Source of the DNA: Rhodospirillales bacterium
GTDB lineage: Bacteria > Pseudomonadota > Alphaproteobacteria > Micavibrionales > UBA1664
Direction of reading: 5' to 3'
Assembly (NCBI GenBank): GCA_023898805.1
Contig: CP060260.1
Span: 186,001 to 250,000, forward strand
DNA: 64,000 nt
Shown here piece by piece: positions 1 through 8,737 of this stretch; within the stretch, counting starts at the first letter, position 1, and each line of letters begins with the position of its first letter. The notes under the pieces are model-generated. The model saw nothing but the letters and a program-made list of their open reading frames with translations. It had not been told where the DNA came from and made no database searches. The translations under genes were made by a program, and so were the position numbers.

Positions 1-360
1 AAGCGCATAGGCGACCAGTTCCATGCGCGCCGAATTCTCGCGCGGCATGGCGATGCGCTTGTACGAAAAATAGGGCCGTACATCGCCCATCGCCGGACCG
101 TCGAAACGCGCGATCTCACCGAAATCCTGCCCCAACGACATGCGTTCCATCCAGGTGCGCGGCAACGCCACCTGAAAACCGGCATCCGGAATGGTTGGGA
201 ATTCCTTGGTTGCCGTGTCGGTCGACGCGGCATAAGTGGTCAGGTTGAAACTTTTATCCAGCTCGGGCATGGGCAACAAAGCCTGCGCGCGCGCGCGCGG
301 CACCGCAACGGCCAGCGCCAGCGCCATCATCACCCATAATCCTGTCACACGTAAAAACAC
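1..360 (-). CDS. Secreted protein of unknown function (N-terminal part, truncated by window edge)
   Basis: The reverse strand reads from a GTG at 360 (or ATG at 330/327) off the left edge, giving about 120 residues with no stop. The first 25-27 residues form a signal peptide: a hydrophobic stretch ending in an A-R-A-Q-A type cleavage site. The mature part contains LPMPELDKSFNLTTY and a PRTWMERMSLGQDFGEIARF segment, with no family I recognise. It is divergent from parE, with about 65 bases between starts. The reading frame and signal peptide make a real gene likely. Its function is unknown. Confidence 0.6.
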   Translation of the reverse strand, partial: MFLRVTGLWVMMALALAVAVPRARAQALLPMPELDKSFNLTTYAASTDTATKEFPTIPDAGFQVALPRTWMERMSLGQDFGEIARFDGPAMGDVRPYFSYKRIAMPRENSARMELVAYAL

Positions 361-370
361 GAGGTTTCCC

Positions 371-399
371 TTGCCTTTCCTGTCCGAAACTGAGTATGA
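371..399 (+). promoter_or_regulatory. Possible parE promoter
   Basis: A TTGCCT -35-like hexamer (371-376) lies 17 bases from GTATGA (394-399). Transcription would start near 406. That would leave the ATG at 396 outside the message and favour the ATG at 426 for parE. The match is weak. Confidence 0.3.
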
Positions 400-425
400 G
401 TGTGTCACAGGACTATGGCAAGACT

Positions 426-2522
426 ATGAGCAAAGACCTCTTCTCCGCCCTCCCCGCGAAAAAAGCACCCGCCAAAAAGAAATCTGGCCCCACGGCGGGC
501 GAGCTTTTGAAAAAAGGCGCCAGTGCGCAGAATGGCGCGCAGGACGATTCCTACACCGCGAAATCGATCGAGGTCCTAGAAGGCCTTGAACCCGTGCGCA
601 AGCGCCCGGGCATGTATATCGGCGGCACTGACGACCGCGCCCTGCACCATCTGGTGGCAGAGGTGCTGGACAATGCGATGGACGAAGCCGTGGCCGGCCA
701 CGCGGCGCGCATCGAAGTATCGCTGATCGCCGATGGATCGTGCGTCATCTCCGACAACGGACGCGGCATCCCCATCGACAACCATCCCAAATACCCCGGA
801 AAATCGGCGCTTGAAGTGATTCTGACCACCCTGCACTCCGGCGGCAAGTTCAACGCCGGCGCCTATAAAACCTCCGGCGGTCTGCACGGCGTCGGCATTT
901 CCGTGGTCAACGCGCTTTCCGATCGCATGAGCGTGGAAGTCGCGCGCGACAGGAAACTGTACCGTCAGGACTATGCGCGTGGCCACGCCACCTCGAAACT
1001 GACCCCCATGGGCGCCACCACCAAGCGCGGCACCATTGTCACCTTTCACCCGGATCCGGAGATATTCGGCGAAAAGGCGGCGCTGCGCCCGGCCACGCTA
1101 TACCGCATGTGCCGATCCAAGGCGTATCTGTTTCGCGGCGTCGAGATCAGGTTTCACACCGACATCCCTGCCGAAGGCATCCCCACGGACGACACCTTCA
1201 AATTTCCCGGCGGGCTTGAGGATTTTCTCAAATCCGAACTCGAAGGCCGCCCGCTGGTCACTCCGAACGTCTTTGCCGACTTCGTCGAAACGAAGGACGC
1301 GCGCGTCGAATTTGCCGTCGCATGGCCCGGCGATTACGGCGACGGGTTCATCAACTCCTACTGCAACACCATCCCGACGCCGCAGGGCGGGACGCACGAA
1401 CTCGGCCTGCGCGCCGCGCTCTCCAAATCGCTCAAGGATTACGCCGCGCGCATCAACCTGAACGCCAAGCAAGTCGGGCTGGTTACGCCCGACGACGTGA
1501 TGGAAGGGGCGTGCTGCCTGCTTTCCGTCTTTATCCCCGACCCGCAGTTTCAGGGCCAGACCAAGGACAAACTGGCGACACCGCAGGCCCAACGTCTGGT
1601 GGAGTCGATCGTCAAGGACCGCTTTGACCATTTTCTGGTTGGCGACCCGGCGGCGGCGAAACAGCTTTTGGAATCCATCGTCACGCGGGCCGAGGAACGC
1701 CTGCGCCGCAAGGAAGACAAGGAAACCTTCCGCAAGACCGCGACGCGCAAACTGCGTCTGCCCGGCAAACTTTCCGACTGTTCGCGTCAGGCCGCGACGG
1801 GGACCGAGATTTTTATCGTCGAGGGTGATTCCGCCGGCGGCTCAGCCAAACAGGGCCGCAACCGCGAAACGCAGGCGATTCTTCCCTTGCGCGGAAAAAT
1901 CCTCAACGTCGTTTCCGCCAGCCGCGACAAGATCCGCGACAATCAGGAAATTCAGGACTTGATTCAGGCGCTCGGCGTCGCCACCGGCGCGGCTTTCCGC
2001 GTTGACGATCTGCGTTACGAGCGCGTCATCATCATGACCGATGCCGACGTCGACGGCGCGCACATCTCCTCGCTGCTGATCTCGTTCTTCTATACCCAGA
2101 TGCCGGGCCTGATCGATGCGGGCGCGCTTTATCTGGCCCAGCCGCCGCTTTACCGCCTTTCGGCGGGCGGAGTGACCGCCTATGCCCGCGACGACGCGCA
2201 CAAGGCGCAACTGGAAAAGACCACTTTCAAGGGCCGCACCAAAATCGACGTCAGCCGCTTCAAGGGTCTGGGTGAAATGCCCGCGCAGCAGCTTAAGGAA
2301 ACCACGATGAGCCCCAACACGCGCACCCTTTTGCGCGTGACCCTGCCGCACGCCGCCGCAATCGCGGATGCGATGGGCGAACCGGATACCGCCGCGGAGC
2401 CTGCCCAAAACCCGCGCGATCAGGTCGACGCCCTGATCGACGATCTGATGGGGCGCAACGCCGAGGCACGGTTCAATTTCATTCAGGCGAATGCCCTGAA
2501 TATCGAGGAACTCGATATTTAA
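426..2522 (+). CDS. parE: DNA topoisomerase IV subunit B (ParE)
   Basis: ATPase subunit of the type IIA topoisomerase that decatenates daughter chromosomes; it partners with ParC, which is not in this window. At about 698 residues it is normal length. The GHKL ATPase domain shows EVLDNAMDEA (about 78-87), DNGRGIP (about 106-115) and SGGLHGVG (about 150). The Toprim domain shows EGDSAGGSA (about 465) and DADVDGAH (about 538). FKGLGEMP near the C-terminus is typical of the family. I chose the ATG at 426 (MSKDLFS) because an in-frame ATG at 396 lies within the likely -10. The lysine-rich first 40 residues are a non-conserved leader. The last codons (NIEELDI) are encoded by the first of three palindromic repeats. 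Confidence 0.95.
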   Translation: MSKDLFSALPAKKAPAKKKSGPTAGELLKKGASAQNGAQDDSYTAKSIEVLEGLEPVRKRPGMYIGGTDDRALHHLVAEVLDNAMDEAVAGHAARIEVSLIADGSCVISDNGRGIPIDNHPKYPGKSALEVILTTLHSGGKFNAGAYKTSGGLHGVGISVVNALSDRMSVEVARDRKLYRQDYARGHATSKLTPMGATTKRGTIVTFHPDPEIFGEKAALRPATLYRMCRSKAYLFRGVEIRFHTDIPAEGIPTDDTFKFPGGLEDFLKSELEGRPLVTPNVFADFVETKDARVEFAVAWPGDYGDGFINSYCNTIPTPQGGTHELGLRAALSKSLKDYAARINLNAKQVGLVTPDDVMEGACCLLSVFIPDPQFQGQTKDKLATPQAQRLVESIVKDRFDHFLVGDPAAAKQLLESIVTRAEERLRRKEDKETFRKTATRKLRLPGKLSDCSRQAATGTEIFIVEGDSAGGSAKQGRNRETQAILPLRGKILNVVSASRDKIRDNQEIQDLIQALGVATGAAFRVDDLRYERVIIMTDADVDGAHISSLLISFFYTQMPGLIDAGALYLAQPPLYRLSAGGVTAYARDDAHKAQLEKTTFKGRTKIDVSRFKGLGEMPAQQLKETTMSPNTRTLLRVTLPHAAAIADAMGEPDTAAEPAQNPRDQVDALIDDLMGRNAEARFNFIQANALNIEELDI

Positions 2523-2582
2523 ATTAGCCACGCATATCGAGGAACTCGATATATTAACCGGCCATATCGAGGAACTCGATAT
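2500..2582. repeat. Three copies of a 19-bp perfect palindrome
   Basis: ATATCGAG-GAA-CTCGATAT occurs at 2500-2518, 2534-2552 and 2564-2582. Each copy has 8-bp arms around GAA. Start-to-start spacing is 34 and 30 bases, close to three helical turns. The first copy lies inside the end of parE. The third directly abuts the -35 of the next gene's promoter. This fits an operator/activator array for the lipoprotein gene; a duplicated 3' element of parE is the alternative. Confidence 0.85.
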
Positions 2583-2611
2583 TTGACATAATTAAAATTT
2601 GCCTGTAGGCT
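2583..2611 (+). promoter_or_regulatory. Promoter of the lipoprotein gene at 2635
   Basis: TTGACA (2583-2588), a 17-base AT-rich spacer and TAGGCT (2606-2611). The predicted start near 2618 leaves a leader of about 17 bases. A TATAAT at 2620-2625 is too far from the TTGACA (31 bases) to be its -10. The first transcribed bases share GCTGCCCGCGTTAT with the promoter region at 33979-34017. Confidence 0.65.
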
Positions 2612-2634
2612 GCCCGCGTTATAATCTGCGGTGC

Positions 2635-3324
2635 ATGACCATGACGATATCACGATTGCCCAAATCTGTTTCCCGTTCGCTTTGCAGCGCTTTCGCGCTT
2701 GCTGCCGCGCTTGGCATGTCCGGCTGCGCCCCCCGCACACCTTACGGCGAGGCCGCCTATGGCACCGGCGTCAGCGATGCGCGCCAGCTGCCCGCCAACC
2801 GCTGGGCCCTGCCGCCCGAAGTCCCCGTGCTTCAGCGCGACCCGATGGATTACCCGCCCGGCTCAACCCGTGGCGGCGATATTGACGGGGACGATTGGGA
2901 ATACACATATCCCCCCTCCACTCTACCCGAGCCGCCTTACATTTACGGCAGCCGCCCCAGCTATGACTGGCGCAATCCCGGCGGTTATGGCGCCCCCACC
3001 CGGCGCGGCGACCTGTACCCGCAACGGAATATCCCGCGCACCCCGCCGCCTTTGCCGCAACCGCCGGCACAGACACAGCCACGCCAGCCCGGCAGCTGGC
3101 ATCAGGATTATCAGCGCGCGTTGCAAGAACGCCTTGGCCACGCACAAAAACCCGCCGCCAAAGCCGGCGAATCGCAACTGCTTCCACCCGTAGCGCCGCG
3201 CGCTCCGGCACCGGGCATCGGCGCGGTGCGCGATGACCCGGCCCGCGCCGCAAGGCACGTCCGCTGTATTACCGGCGTCCCCTGCGTAACCGCCGGCGCG
3301 CCGCCAAAACCGTCCACCCAATAA
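2635..3324 (+). CDS. Proline-rich putative lipoprotein
   Basis: A 229-residue exported protein. The N-terminus has basic residues, a hydrophobic stretch and a lipobox LGMSGC (Cys about residue 28), so lipidation and anchoring to the outer or inner membrane are likely. The rest is low-complexity and rich in Pro, Tyr, Gly and Arg, with no recognisable domain and two late Cys residues (CITGVPC). It is first of three consecutive small lipoprotein genes on this strand. An in-frame TTG at 2599 lies upstream of the -10, so I start at the ATG at 2635. Function unknown. Confidence 0.7.
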   Translation: MTMTISRLPKSVSRSLCSAFALAAALGMSGCAPRTPYGEAAYGTGVSDARQLPANRWALPPEVPVLQRDPMDYPPGSTRGGDIDGDDWEYTYPPSTLPEPPYIYGSRPSYDWRNPGGYGAPTRRGDLYPQRNIPRTPPPLPQPPAQTQPRQPGSWHQDYQRALQERLGHAQKPAAKAGESQLLPPVAPRAPAPGIGAVRDDPARAARHVRCITGVPCVTAGAPPKPSTQ

Positions 3325-3372
3325 AAACGGCGGATTAAAAACGACAAAAATATAAAAACGAGGATGTGAAAA

Positions 3373-3834
3373 ATGAAAACAAGAATAGCCCCCATCGCCG
3401 CGGCCTTCAGCACACTCGCACTTGCTGGTTGCGGCACCGGCCCCAGCCGCTTCGCCAATCCGGATTCCAGCATCGTCCGCGCCGAAGTCGAGCGCCCCGC
3501 GCCCCGAAACGCGCAAGACGGTCGCCGTCAGGCCTCGCCCTTTGCCGGTAGCGTGGTCGACCGCGTACCCGGCCGTTTCCAGCGCTGCAACCCCGCGAAT
3601 GGGCAGGTCTACGAGGTCGAACTGTCAAAAGTCATCAACCTGAATGGCCAGATCGACACAGTCGAAACGCCCGTGTCCATGACGACGGGTTTTAATGCCA
3701 AGGTCGACCCGATCAGCTGCGGCTTCATCAACGGCATGAGCGGCGCCGTTCATGCGACATACAGCACCGTACCCAAAGGTTCGGGCGCAAACGGCCTCTA
3801 TAACAACGTTCCCACCATCAGTAACAATAACTAG
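3373..3834 (+). CDS. Putative lipoprotein
   Basis: A 153-residue protein with a signal peptide and lipobox LALAGC (Cys about residue 20). The mature part has a charged linker, then a compact region with two Cys (FQRCNPANGQVYEVEL and DPISCGFINGMSG) that could pair as a disulfide. The start follows a purine-rich GAGGATG leader. The next lipoprotein begins eight bases after its stop, so the two are probably cotranscribed. No family recognised. Confidence 0.7.
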   Translation: MKTRIAPIAAAFSTLALAGCGTGPSRFANPDSSIVRAEVERPAPRNAQDGRRQASPFAGSVVDRVPGRFQRCNPANGQVYEVELSKVINLNGQIDTVETPVSMTTGFNAKVDPISCGFINGMSGAVHATYSTVPKGSGANGLYNNVPTISNNN

Positions 3835-3842
3835 GAGGGCCC

Positions 3843-4241
3843 ATGACCGCCATCCGCACCCCCCTGCGCATTGCCTTCGCCGCCGCCCTCATCGCGCCGG
3901 TCTTGACCGGCTGCAGCAGATACGACGAAGCCACGTATCCGCGCTCCAGCCAAAGCATCCAGCAAGGCGCCAGCCTGCCATCGGGCGGTGGCATCGGGGC
4001 GGTGCCGCTGGTCAGGCGCACCTTCGACCCCGGCAGCGGCACCTATAGCGACAAGCCGGAAGGCCAGGTTCTTCTGATCGGTCCGCGCCCGCGTGAAGTT
4101 CAGGTCTGCTATACCAACATTCCGGTCATGGGCCCCGTCACCTTCGACCCCGTGACCGGTCGTGCCCTGTCCCCAAAACAAATCGGCAACCGGCAAGTCC
4201 GCACGCAATGCCCCGGCGGCGGCTGGTACAACACCCCGTGA
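3843..4241 (+). CDS. Putative lipoprotein
   Basis: A 132-residue protein with signal peptide and lipobox PVLTGC (Cys about residue 24). A strong AGGAGG Shine-Dalgarno sits at 3833-3838, overlapping the stop codon of the preceding lipoprotein and indicating an operon. The mature part carries VQVCYTNIPVMGPVTFDPVTG and RTQCPGGGWYNTP; the two Cys may form a disulfide. It is convergent with lptD. No known family. Confidence 0.7.
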   Translation: MTAIRTPLRIAFAAALIAPVLTGCSRYDEATYPRSSQSIQQGASLPSGGGIGAVPLVRRTFDPGSGTYSDKPEGQVLLIGPRPREVQVCYTNIPVMGPVTFDPVTGRALSPKQIGNRQVRTQCPGGGWYNTP

Positions 4242-4267
4242 GCCGGCAACGGTTTAAAAATAGGGGG

Positions 4268-6715
4268 TTAATTCCTCTGGCCGTTCAGCTTGAACGCGTC
4301 CGTCTTGTATTCGCCCAGATTTTTTAGGCCGATACGGAACATGATGGTCGTGTCCTGCACGCCCGACGACGCGTTGGCCAGATAGCGGTCGGCGGTCACC
4401 GCGAAATCATAACATTCATGCGTATAGTTCAACGTGAAGATCGATCGGCGCAGCCCGCGCTGGCTCTGGTCGCTGGACAAATCGTAAATCGCGTCGCCGC
4501 GCACCGTCCACTGGTCGTTCAGATTGACCGAGGACCCAAGCCTGATTTGCTCGCGCGAATTGGGATAGATCGTACCCGGCGCACCCGCGTCGAACAGGTA
4601 ATTGCCGTCGACTTCCATCGGCCCCCAGCGCGTAACGCCGTACAGCTCGTGCAATTCCGAGCGCAGCGTGTGCGAATTGACCTGAAATTGATAGGACAGC
4701 GTATGCTTGCCGCCACTGAAACTGGCATTGAGCGAGCCGACATAATCGGATGACCTGTTTTCAAGACCCGACCCGACAGGAAACGGATTGTCCCCGGGCC
4801 GTAAATTATAGCTTTGCCCCAAAAAGCCGCTCAACTGCCCGCCGCTGTAATTATACATCCCGGCCTTCAGACCATAGGCGACGTGGCTGTTATCCTCGAT
4901 CCGATCAAGGCCGGGGAAACGGTTTCCGTCCATCAGGTTATCGACGTTCAACTGCACATCCTGCGAATCCTCGTTCGGGATCGTGGAGTTGTTGTTGATG
5001 TTCGGCGACAGGTACAGCGTGGCGACCGGCTCGACCAGAAGCTGGAACGACTTGAAATCGGACTTAAGCGGATAACCGGCGCTAAATTGCGCGTTCGGGA
5101 AGAAACGGCCTTGCTGGTTGCTCGATGATACAGCAGGGTTAAGCGCATGCGCCTCGCGGTTGGTGGTGGCATAGGCATCGACGCGCGCCCCGGCCTGCGA
5201 TTTCACAACCAGTCCCACCGGCAAAATATCTTCCCGTGCCCATGACCCGCGCGTCGACCCGCGCCACACGTCCTGCCCGTTGCCGTTGCGAAGAAGCGAA
5301 AGAAACGAGGAATCGACCTTCCATCGTCCGCCGAAAAGACCATTGGGATCGCCCAGCCATTGCGCCTCGGCATAAGGAAGGACGTCCGGCTGGTCGGTCT
5401 TGACGGCACGCAGGTCCTGGAACGCCATGCCCTTGATCAATACGTAATCGCGGTCTTGAAAACGTTCGGCCAAAACCTGGTTGGTCAGGATGCTGTCGTC
5501 AGAAAACCCGTATTGCCGCAGATATTGGGGGTCCGAGGCAAGCGCGACATCCATGCGCCCGCGCCAGTTCTGGTTAATGTCCCATCCCCCGTGCGCGAAA
5601 ATATGCCCGCGTATATCGTCCTTTTTCTTCACCTCGACCCCGTTGACGGAATCGGTGCGTGCGGAATCGGTCAATGACGTATCGGTCTGAAGATACGCGG
5701 TGGAAAAACGCTTGCGGAACTGGTTGCGCAACAGCACGTTCTGCTTGGTCGTCGGCATCACCCAGAACGTCGTATCCATCGACGGCGAAATGCCCCAGTA
5801 ATACGGCTGGCTGTAAAACGCGCCCAACTGGCTGTTCAGACCGAAACTGGGCGTAAGCAGGCCGCTTTTCTGGTCTATGCTGCCGTCGGGATGCGAAAAA
5901 TACGGCGTATAGAAAACCGGCACCCCGCCCAGATCGAGCCATGCGTTGCGATACACGATGCGGTGTTCGTCGCGCAGCAGCTCGACCTTCTTCGCGTGCA
6001 CGCGCCATGGCGGACGCTTGTCCGGATCGGTCGCGCACACCTTGCAAGCGGTATAGCTGGCACTTTTAAGCTTATAACGCAGCTCGCTTTCCTTGATGCC
6101 GGTGGCGGCCCACACACGACTTCCATCGGCCATGGTGACGAACATCCGGTCGACCAGCCCCTCGCGCATATGATCCGAAAGCTCGACCGATTGGGCGTGA
6201 TATACGTCGCCGTTGGGATTGGTGACGACGACGTTCCCCTCCGCCGTCGCGATATCGTCCTTGAGGTTATAGACGACCTTGTCCGCCTTGAGCGTGCGCC
6301 CGTCTTGCGTCAGTTCCACCCGCCCGGACAACGTAACGATCTTGTCCGCCTGATTGTAATCCGCCGTATCGGCCACGTAATCGACCGGGCTGGACTTCGG
6401 CTGCACAGGCTTGCCGGCAGGTTGGGGCGGCGCCACGGGCTTGCGTTCGGTTGTCTTGGTATAGGGCGGCGCGCTGGGGATCGCGGCGGGTGCCATCTGG
6501 TTTTCAAAGTTGACCGGAGAATCCGGCGCGGCCTGCGCAACCTGAACCCCGGCGGTGAAATCCGCCCCCCCGCGCAGCACGGTTTCCGCATCGTAACTTT
6601 GCGTATCGACTTCATGCAAAGTAATCCCGGCGGCGCGCGCGGGCGCAGCCAAAGCCGCCGCGCCGGCACCGGCCAACAGAACCCCCATCATCAAACGTGC
6701 AAAGCGAGACCCCAT
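4268..6715 (-). CDS. lptD: LPS-assembly protein LptD
   Basis: Outer-membrane beta-barrel that inserts lipopolysaccharide into the outer leaflet, working with LptE. It has 815 residues with a signal peptide (MGSRFARLMMGVLLAGAG onward, ending AARA). A periplasmic OstA/LptA-like jellyroll spans about 110-225 (ADTADYNQADKIVTLSGRVE). A CKVC motif lies near residue 230, and the beta-barrel has typical segments such as VYRNAWLDLGGVPVFYTPYF and QKSGLLTPSFG. In most alphaproteobacteria lptD precedes surA-pdxA-ksgA; here it stands alone, with helicase and lipoprotein genes as neighbours. A GAGGGG sequence lies just before the ATG. Confidence 0.93.
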   Translation of the reverse strand: MGSRFARLMMGVLLAGAGAAALAAPARAAGITLHEVDTQSYDAETVLRGGADFTAGVQVAQAAPDSPVNFENQMAPAAIPSAPPYTKTTERKPVAPPQPAGKPVQPKSSPVDYVADTADYNQADKIVTLSGRVELTQDGRTLKADKVVYNLKDDIATAEGNVVVTNPNGDVYHAQSVELSDHMREGLVDRMFVTMADGSRVWAATGIKESELRYKLKSASYTACKVCATDPDKRPPWRVHAKKVELLRDEHRIVYRNAWLDLGGVPVFYTPYFSHPDGSIDQKSGLLTPSFGLNSQLGAFYSQPYYWGISPSMDTTFWVMPTTKQNVLLRNQFRKRFSTAYLQTDTSLTDSARTDSVNGVEVKKKDDIRGHIFAHGGWDINQNWRGRMDVALASDPQYLRQYGFSDDSILTNQVLAERFQDRDYVLIKGMAFQDLRAVKTDQPDVLPYAEAQWLGDPNGLFGGRWKVDSSFLSLLRNGNGQDVWRGSTRGSWAREDILPVGLVVKSQAGARVDAYATTNREAHALNPAVSSSNQQGRFFPNAQFSAGYPLKSDFKSFQLLVEPVATLYLSPNINNNSTIPNEDSQDVQLNVDNLMDGNRFPGLDRIEDNSHVAYGLKAGMYNYSGGQLSGFLGQSYNLRPGDNPFPVGSGLENRSSDYVGSLNASFSGGKHTLSYQFQVNSHTLRSELHELYGVTRWGPMEVDGNYLFDAGAPGTIYPNSREQIRLGSSVNLNDQWTVRGDAIYDLSSDQSQRGLRRSIFTLNYTHECYDFAVTADRYLANASSGVQDTTIMFRIGLKNLGEYKTDAFKLNGQRN

Positions 6716-6829
6716 TACCCCTCATATGGTCTTGCAAAAGACTAACGGATAAGTGTCGCAATACCGTTGCCGCGCGTCAATGCGCGCCAGCCCGGTTTTC
6801 CCGGAAAAATACCGTAAAAATTAAGGATA

Positions 6830-8200
6830 TTAGCGCTTGCCGCCGCCCATGAAAGCGGGCAGATGGTCACCGAATCCCGGCCCCGATTTGTCGTCGGCAT
6901 CAAACGCCTGCGCGCGGTTGCCCGCGCCGGGTCGGCGTTCGCCATGGACGTTACGCCCCTCGCCCTTCGCGGGCGCTTCCGCGCTCTTTTTACGATCCCC
7001 GCGCGAACGTTCGTGTTTTTCCTGTTTTTCGGCTTTTTCCTCGCGCTGCCCATCGCCCCCGCTACGCGCAGGCGCATCGGCCCGCGGGATGGCTCGGCCG
7101 ATCAACTTTTCGATCGCGTCCACCAGTTTACCGTCGTCCGGCGTGGCCAGCGTGTATGAAACCCCGGTCCGTCCGGCGCGGCCCGTGCGCCCGATGCGAT
7201 GGACGTAATCCTCGGCATTGAACGGCACGTCGTAATTGAACACGTGACTGACGCCCGTGATATCAAGGCCGCGCGCCGCGACATCGGAACAGATCATCAC
7301 CGCCACCTGCCCGTCCTTGAACGCCTGAAGCGTTTCCGTGCGCTTGGCTTGCGGCATGTCGCCGTGCAGCGGCGCGGCGGAAATCCCCTGCCCCGCAAGG
7401 AATCGCGCCAGCGTGCTGACGTCGCGCTTGCGGTTGCAGAACACGAAGGCGTTGACGACGCCCGTGGCCGGATCCTCGATCAGGCGCAAAAGCGTACGGT
7501 CCTTGTCCCGTCCGCCCTTCAGGGCAATCAGGTTCTGCGACACGGTTTCCGCGGGGCTTGCCTGCGCCGCGACGGCCACGGTGCGCGGATTTTGCATGAA
7601 TTGTTCGGCCAGCTTCTGGATCGGCCCCGGCATGGTCGCGGAGAACAAAAGCGTCTGGCGGATCGGCGGGATCAGTTTCAGGATGCGTTCGATATCCGGA
7701 ATGAACCCCATGTCCAGCATCCGGTCAGCCTCGTCGACGACCAGCACCTTGATATCGTTGAGCAACACGTTCCCACGCTCGAACAGATCAAGCAGCCGCC
7801 CCGGCGTGGCGATCAGAACGTCCACCCCGCGTTGCAGCAGGCTGATCTGCTGGTCCATGCCGACGCCGCCCACGATCAGGCATTTGGACAGGCTGGAATA
7901 TTTCCCGTACTTGTCGAAATTCTCGGCGATCTGCGCCGCAAGCTCGCGCGTCGGCGTCAAAATCAGCGCGCGCGGCATCCGCGCCTTGGAAATGCCGCCC
8001 GCCAAAATCTCGATCATCGGCAGGGTAAAGGAAGCCGTCTTGCCGGTGCCGGTGCGCGCAATGCCGATGACGTCGCGGGCCTGCAAAATCCACGGGATGG
8101 CCCTGGTCTGGATTTCCGTGGGCGTGACATAACCGGCTTCTGTCACGGCACGCAAAAGCGTGTCGGACAAACCAAGGTTTTCAAAGGTGTTTTCACTCAT
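6830..8200 (-). CDS. DEAD-box ATP-dependent RNA helicase (RhlE-like)
   Basis: A 456-residue RNA helicase for RNA remodelling (ribosome assembly or RNA decay). It carries all core motifs: a Q-motif region (FENLGLSDTLLRAV), motif I ARTGTGKT (about 48-55), PTRELA, DEAD in VDEADRMLD (about 155), SATMP (about 183), HGDMPQ, ARGLDI and HRIGRTGR (about 333). The C-terminal 95 residues are a low-complexity Lys/Arg/Glu tail, as in RhlE-type enzymes. I start at MSENTFENLG (8200) rather than an upstream in-frame ATG. TAATAT eight bases before this ATG resembles a -10 and would give a nearly leaderless message. Confidence 0.93.
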   Translation of the reverse strand: MSENTFENLGLSDTLLRAVTEAGYVTPTEIQTRAIPWILQARDVIGIARTGTGKTASFTLPMIEILAGGISKARMPRALILTPTRELAAQIAENFDKYGKYSSLSKCLIVGGVGMDQQISLLQRGVDVLIATPGRLLDLFERGNVLLNDIKVLVVDEADRMLDMGFIPDIERILKLIPPIRQTLLFSATMPGPIQKLAEQFMQNPRTVAVAAQASPAETVSQNLIALKGGRDKDRTLLRLIEDPATGVVNAFVFCNRKRDVSTLARFLAGQGISAAPLHGDMPQAKRTETLQAFKDGQVAVMICSDVAARGLDITGVSHVFNYDVPFNAEDYVHRIGRTGRAGRTGVSYTLATPDDGKLVDAIEKLIGRAIPRADAPARSGGDGQREEKAEKQEKHERSRGDRKKSAEAPAKGEGRNVHGERRPGAGNRAQAFDADDKSGPGFGDHLPAFMGGGKR

Positions 8201-8262
8201 CGCGCGCGATATTAGCCTTTTTGCGCGAAACCGCAAGTTTCGCGTGATTTAGGGCGCCACAC

Positions 8263-8291
8263 TTGACACCCCCCGCGCGCGGTCCATCCTC
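8263..8291 (+). promoter_or_regulatory. Possible promoter of the CoA-binding protein gene
   Basis: TTGACA (8263-8268), 17 bases, then ATCCTC (8286-8291). The -35 is perfect and the -10 weak. The start would fall at about 8298, one base before the ATG at 8299, and no Shine-Dalgarno is visible. Confidence 0.4.
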
Positions 8292-8298
8292 ATTCCGC

Positions 8299-8715
8299 AT
8301 GAGCCACCCACCCGGTCCACCCGGCATTAACGCCTTTTTACGCGCCGCCCGCACCATCGCGGTGGTCGGCGCCTCGCCCGACCCCATGCGCTCAAGCCAC
8401 GGCGTGATGCGCGCGCTTCAGGGCGCGGGCTATCGCTGCATCCCGGTCAACCCGAAGGAAACGGAAATTCTCGGCGAACGCTGCTACAAATCCCTTTCCG
8501 ACATCCCGGCGGATATCACAATCGACATCGTCGACGTGTTTCGCCGCGCCGAATACGCGCCCGCCATCGCGCGCGAGGCCGTGGCGCGCGGCGCGAAATG
8601 CCTGTGGCTGCAAATGGGCATCGTCAACGACGACGCCATGGACATCGCCCGCGCGGGCGGCCTGCACGCGGTACAGGACGAATGCCTTGCCGTCGTCGTC
8701 CGCACCCTGACCTGA
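8299..8715 (+). CDS. CoA-binding domain protein (YccU-like)
   Basis: A 138-residue single-domain protein with a Rossmann-like CoA-binding fold, as found alone or at the N-terminus of acyl-CoA synthetases. It shows AVVGASPDPMRSSHGVMRAL (nucleotide-binding loop), YRCIPVNPKETEILG, a DVFRRAEYAP segment and a CLWLQMGIVNDDA stretch, all typical of the YccU family. The cellular role is undefined. The start MSHPPGPPG at 8299 is chosen over an in-frame upstream ATG because the promoter overlaps that region. It lies 22 bases upstream of a DUF1993 gene. Confidence 0.85.
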   Translation: MSHPPGPPGINAFLRAARTIAVVGASPDPMRSSHGVMRALQGAGYRCIPVNPKETEILGERCYKSLSDIPADITIDIVDVFRRAEYAPAIAREAVARGAKCLWLQMGIVNDDAMDIARAGGLHAVQDECLAVVVRTLT

Positions 8716-8737
8716 CACCCCCAACGAAAGAAAAACC

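Noticed and set aside
2500..2582. The three palindromes as a CRISPR array
   Set aside because: Only three short perfect palindromes with 11-15 base gaps, one within parE, and no cas genes; spacers would be far too short.
2620..2625. TATAAT as a -10 box before the lipoprotein gene
   Set aside because: It lies 31 bases from the TTGACA, and no -35 sits at the right distance. TAGGCT at 2606 is correctly spaced.
5891..6745. A 284-codon plus-strand frame opposite lptD
   Set aside because: lptD is complete on the minus strand; this frame has no ribosome site or family features.
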